A stretch of DNA of 15,472 bases from JACJYE01 sp964432875 (GTDB lineage Bacteria > Bacteroidota > Bacteroidia > Chitinophagales > Saprospiraceae). The notes beneath the pieces were generated by a model. The model did no database searches, had not been told where the DNA came from, and worked only from the letters and a program-made list of their open reading frames with translations. The stretch lies in assembly GCA_964432875.1 (NCBI GenBank), contig CAYSPJ010000117.1, positions 1 through 15,472 on the forward strand. The letters are read 5' to 3'. The position numbers and the translations under genes were made by a program. Shown piece after piece: positions 13,370-15,472 of this stretch; the first letter of the stretch is position 1, and each line of letters opens with the position of its first letter.

Positions 13370-15472
13370 CTAGTCCTGCGCGTCCACGCAGGCAATGGCC
13401 GCCAGGTTGATGATATTGCCCACTTCAGTGCCCCTGATCAGCAAGTGCAGAGGTTTATCCAGCCCAATCAATATCGGCCCGATGTAGTTGGCGTTGCTCA
13501 GCTTGCGGATCATCTTGAGGCTGGTATTGCCCGCATCGAGGTTGGGGAAAATCAATATATTAGGCCGCTGGGTAAGCCTGGAGAAGGGGAAGTATTCGCG
13601 GCGGAAGTCCTGGTCGAGGGCTACATCTGCCTGCATAGGGCCGTCAATCATCAGGCCCGGGCGTTTTTGTGCGACGATATCCACCGCCTGCGCCACTTTT
13701 TCCGTCTCTGGCAAGCGGATGGAGCCAAAGTTGGAATAGGAGAGCATAGCGATGCGCGCCTCCATCTGCATTTTCTCCACTTCGTCAGCAGCCATCAGGG
13801 CGATCTCGGCCAAATCTTCCGCCCCGGGATTGGGGTTGACGATGCAATCGGCCAGGAAATAGAGCTGATTGGCTTGTTCCAGCATATACATGCCGGCGAT
13901 AAGCCGCCCCCCTGCCTTGGGGCCGATAATCTGCATGGCGGGCGTGACGACTTCGGGGTAGCTCACGCTCAGGCCAGCCATCATCGCATCGGCATGGCCT
14001 TCTTTGAGCATCATGGCGGCAAAGTAGATGTAGTTGCGCAAATCCAGCTCGGCGCGGTTTTGATTGACACCCTTGCGCTGCCGGAGCTGGTAATAAGCAG
14101 CGACGTAATGCTTGCGCTGAGGCCAGCGTTTGGGCTCGATAATCTCAATGCCCTCCGGGTCGTGGTTCATTTCCTCAAACAGGCCTAAGAGCGCGGTTTT
14201 GTCTTTAGTCAATAAAACAGGTTTGCCGATGCCTTCGCGGACGATTTCGCTGGCTGCCCAGATGATGCTGGGGTGGTCGCCTTCGGGGAAGATAATCCGC
14301 TTGGGATCCCGGCGGGCCTGCTGGAAGACCTTGCGCATAATGTCGCGCGACCAATCGGTTTTTTCGCGCAAGCGCTCCCGGTAGGCTTCGATATCCAGCG
14401 GGTTGCGGGCTACGCCAGAGCGGATGGCTGCTTCGGCGACCGCAGAAGAGCTTTCCACCAATATCCTGGCGTCAAAAGGCTTGGGGATGATGTAGTCGGG
14501 GCCAAACTTCAGGCTGGAATCGCCATAGACCCGTTTGACGGATTCCGGGACCTCTTCGCGGGCCAGGCGCGCCAGCGCATGGGCAGCGGCCAGTTTCATC
14601 TCCTCGTTAATAGCCGTGGCCTCCACATCCAGGGCGCCGCGGAAGATAAAGGGGAAGCCCAGTACGTTGTTGACCTGGTTGGGGTAATCGCTACGGCCCG
14701 TAGCAACGATAGCATCCGGGCGAGCTTCCCGGGCATCGGGATAAGAGATTTCTGGATCGGGGTTGGCCATGGCAAAGATGATGGGCCGCTCGGCCATGCT
14801 GCGGGCCATGTCTTTGGTGAACAGCCCCGCCAGCGATAGGCCGGCAAAGAAATCAGCGCCTTTGACGGCATCTGCCAGGGTGCGGGCGCTGGTGTCGCGG
14901 AAAAATTTGTCTTTATAGGGGTTGCGGCCCTCATCGCCCCGTCCTTTCCACAAAACGCCCTTACTGTCAGTCATCAGGATATTCTCCAGTTTGAGCCCCA
15001 GGCTGATATAGAAATTGGCGCAGGCGATACCCGCCGCGCCGGCACCGGAAATGACCGTTTTGATGTCGCCGATATTTTTCCCGGCCAGTTCGAGGGCATT
15101 GAGCAAGCCAGCGCCAGATATAATGGCGGTGCCGTGTTGGTCGTCGTGAAAAACGGGGATGTCCAGGCTCGCCTTTAACCTTTCCTCGATATAGAAACAT
15201 TCCGGGGCCTTGATGTCTTCCAGGTTGATGCCGCCGAAAGTAGGCGCCATATATTGCACGGTTTTAATGATGGCTTCCGGGTCTTCAGTATCCAACTCGA
15301 TGTCAAAGACATCAATATCAGCAAAGCGCTTGAAGAGCATACCCTTGCCCTCCATGACGGGCTTGCCGGCCAGCGCGCCGATATTGCCCAGGCCCAGCAC
15401 GGCCGTGCCGTTGCTCACCACCGCCACCAGATTGCCCTTGGCGGTGTACTTGCGGGCAGCTTTGGGGTCGGC
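13370..15472 (-). CDS. maeB: NADP-dependent malic enzyme with C-terminal phosphotransacetylase-like domain (5' end outside window)
   Basis: Oxidatively decarboxylates malate to pyruvate and makes NADPH in the cytoplasm. The window shows 700 residues and the stop; the frame is still open at 15472, beginning ADPKAARKYTAKGNLVAVVS, so about 55 N-terminal residues are missing compared with the roughly 760-aa family. The malic domain comes first, with GTAVLGLGNIGALAGKPVM, EGKGMLFKRFADIDVFDIEL, metal-binding VFHDDQHGTAI and the NADP-binding loop SGAGAAGIACANF. After about residue 385 the phosphotransacetylase-like half begins (PKRIIFPEGDHPS) and ends in NIINLAAIACVDAQD. In this family that half is thought to bind acetyl-CoA as an allosteric inhibitor, not to make acetyl phosphate. 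Downstream are a shared palindrome and a terminator. A fragment of a second, similar gene end lies at 9217-9532. Confidence 0.96.
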   Translation of the reverse strand, partial: ADPKAARKYTAKGNLVAVVSNGTAVLGLGNIGALAGKPVMEGKGMLFKRFADIDVFDIELDTEDPEAIIKTVQYMAPTFGGINLEDIKAPECFYIEERLKASLDIPVFHDDQHGTAIISGAGLLNALELAGKNIGDIKTVISGAGAAGIACANFYISLGLKLENILMTDSKGVLWKGRGDEGRNPYKDKFFRDTSARTLADAVKGADFFAGLSLAGLFTKDMARSMAERPIIFAMANPDPEISYPDAREARPDAIVATGRSDYPNQVNNVLGFPFIFRGALDVEATAINEEMKLAAAHALARLAREEVPESVKRVYGDSSLKFGPDYIIPKPFDARILVESSSAVAEAAIRSGVARNPLDIEAYRERLREKTDWSRDIMRKVFQQARRDPKRIIFPEGDHPSIIWAASEIVREGIGKPVLLTKDKTALLGLFEEMNHDPEGIEIIEPKRWPQRKHYVAAYYQLRQRKGVNQNRAELDLRNYIYFAAMMLKEGHADAMMAGLSVSYPEVVTPAMQIIGPKAGGRLIAGMYMLEQANQLYFLADCIVNPNPGAEDLAEIALMAADEVEKMQMEARIAMLSYSNFGSIRLPETEKVAQAVDIVAQKRPGLMIDGPMQADVALDQDFRREYFPFSRLTQRPNILIFPNLDAGNTSLKMIRKLSNANYIGPILIGLDKPLHLLIRGTEVGNIINLAAIACVDAQD

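Noticed and set aside
13171..13395. Minus-strand frame of 74 aa with a CPTCH motif like a cytochrome c heme site.
   Set aside because: It overlaps the maeB 3' end, the copy 2 palindrome and the terminator. Its tail is poly-Phe encoded by the terminator T-tract, and it lacks a signal peptide, so the motif is chance.
13445..14188. Plus-strand frame of 247 aa.
   Set aside because: It is antisense to maeB, which is clearly real on the minus strand; His- and Gly-rich shadow composition.

Overview
The window looks like a chromosomal segment of a Bacteroidota bacterium, most likely a Saprospiria/Lewinella-like lineage (inference). The signs are start codons without Shine-Dalgarno sequences, upstream boxes of the Bacteroidota type TAnnTTTG (with a TTTG box 19 bp further up in front of hppA), and the gene content: a membrane pyrophosphatase of the Na+-type signature, a MenA-like prenyltransferase, a fused malic enzyme/phosphotransacetylase, and many exported proteins and lipoproteins. 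No tRNA, rRNA, CRISPR array or complete insertion sequence was seen.

Layout. Positions 32-1423 (+) hold an exported TPR/von Willebrand A protein, and 1756-2151 (+) a small helical protein of unknown role. Then come minus-strand genes: hppA (2282-4468) with its own promoter, structured leader and intrinsic terminator; a YdjA-type nitroreductase (4651-5232); a truncated PemK/MazF toxin remnant (5295-5441); and a membrane-anchored SRPBCC protein (5676-6191). The SRPBCC gene is divergent from an AraC regulator (6337-7377, +). The regulator is followed by an unusual PAS-UbiA fusion (7420-8682, +), a 107-bp palindromic element and a small membrane protein (8853-9209, +).

Facing these is a tight minus-strand operon for three exported proteins: a lipoprotein (12131-12964), an alpha/beta-hydrolase with Asp in place of the nucleophile Ser (10769-12118) and a PQQ-type beta-propeller (9533-10762). 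The window ends inside maeB (13370-15472, -), whose first roughly 55 codons are missing.

The intergenic DNA is rich in relics. Between 9217 and 9532 lies a decayed copy of the 3' end of a maeB-like gene, interrupted by a 178-bp insertion flanked by GGCC. Two related palindromes with a 40-bp core (34 of 40 positions identical) lie just 3' of the SRPBCC and maeB genes. HppA (ion pumping from pyrophosphate), MaeB (malate to pyruvate plus NADPH) and the PAS-UbiA protein (probably quinone-related) are energy and redox genes, but they are not one operon. The most novel items are the PAS-UbiA fusion, the Asp-nucleophile hydrolase operon and the layered relics at 9217-9532.
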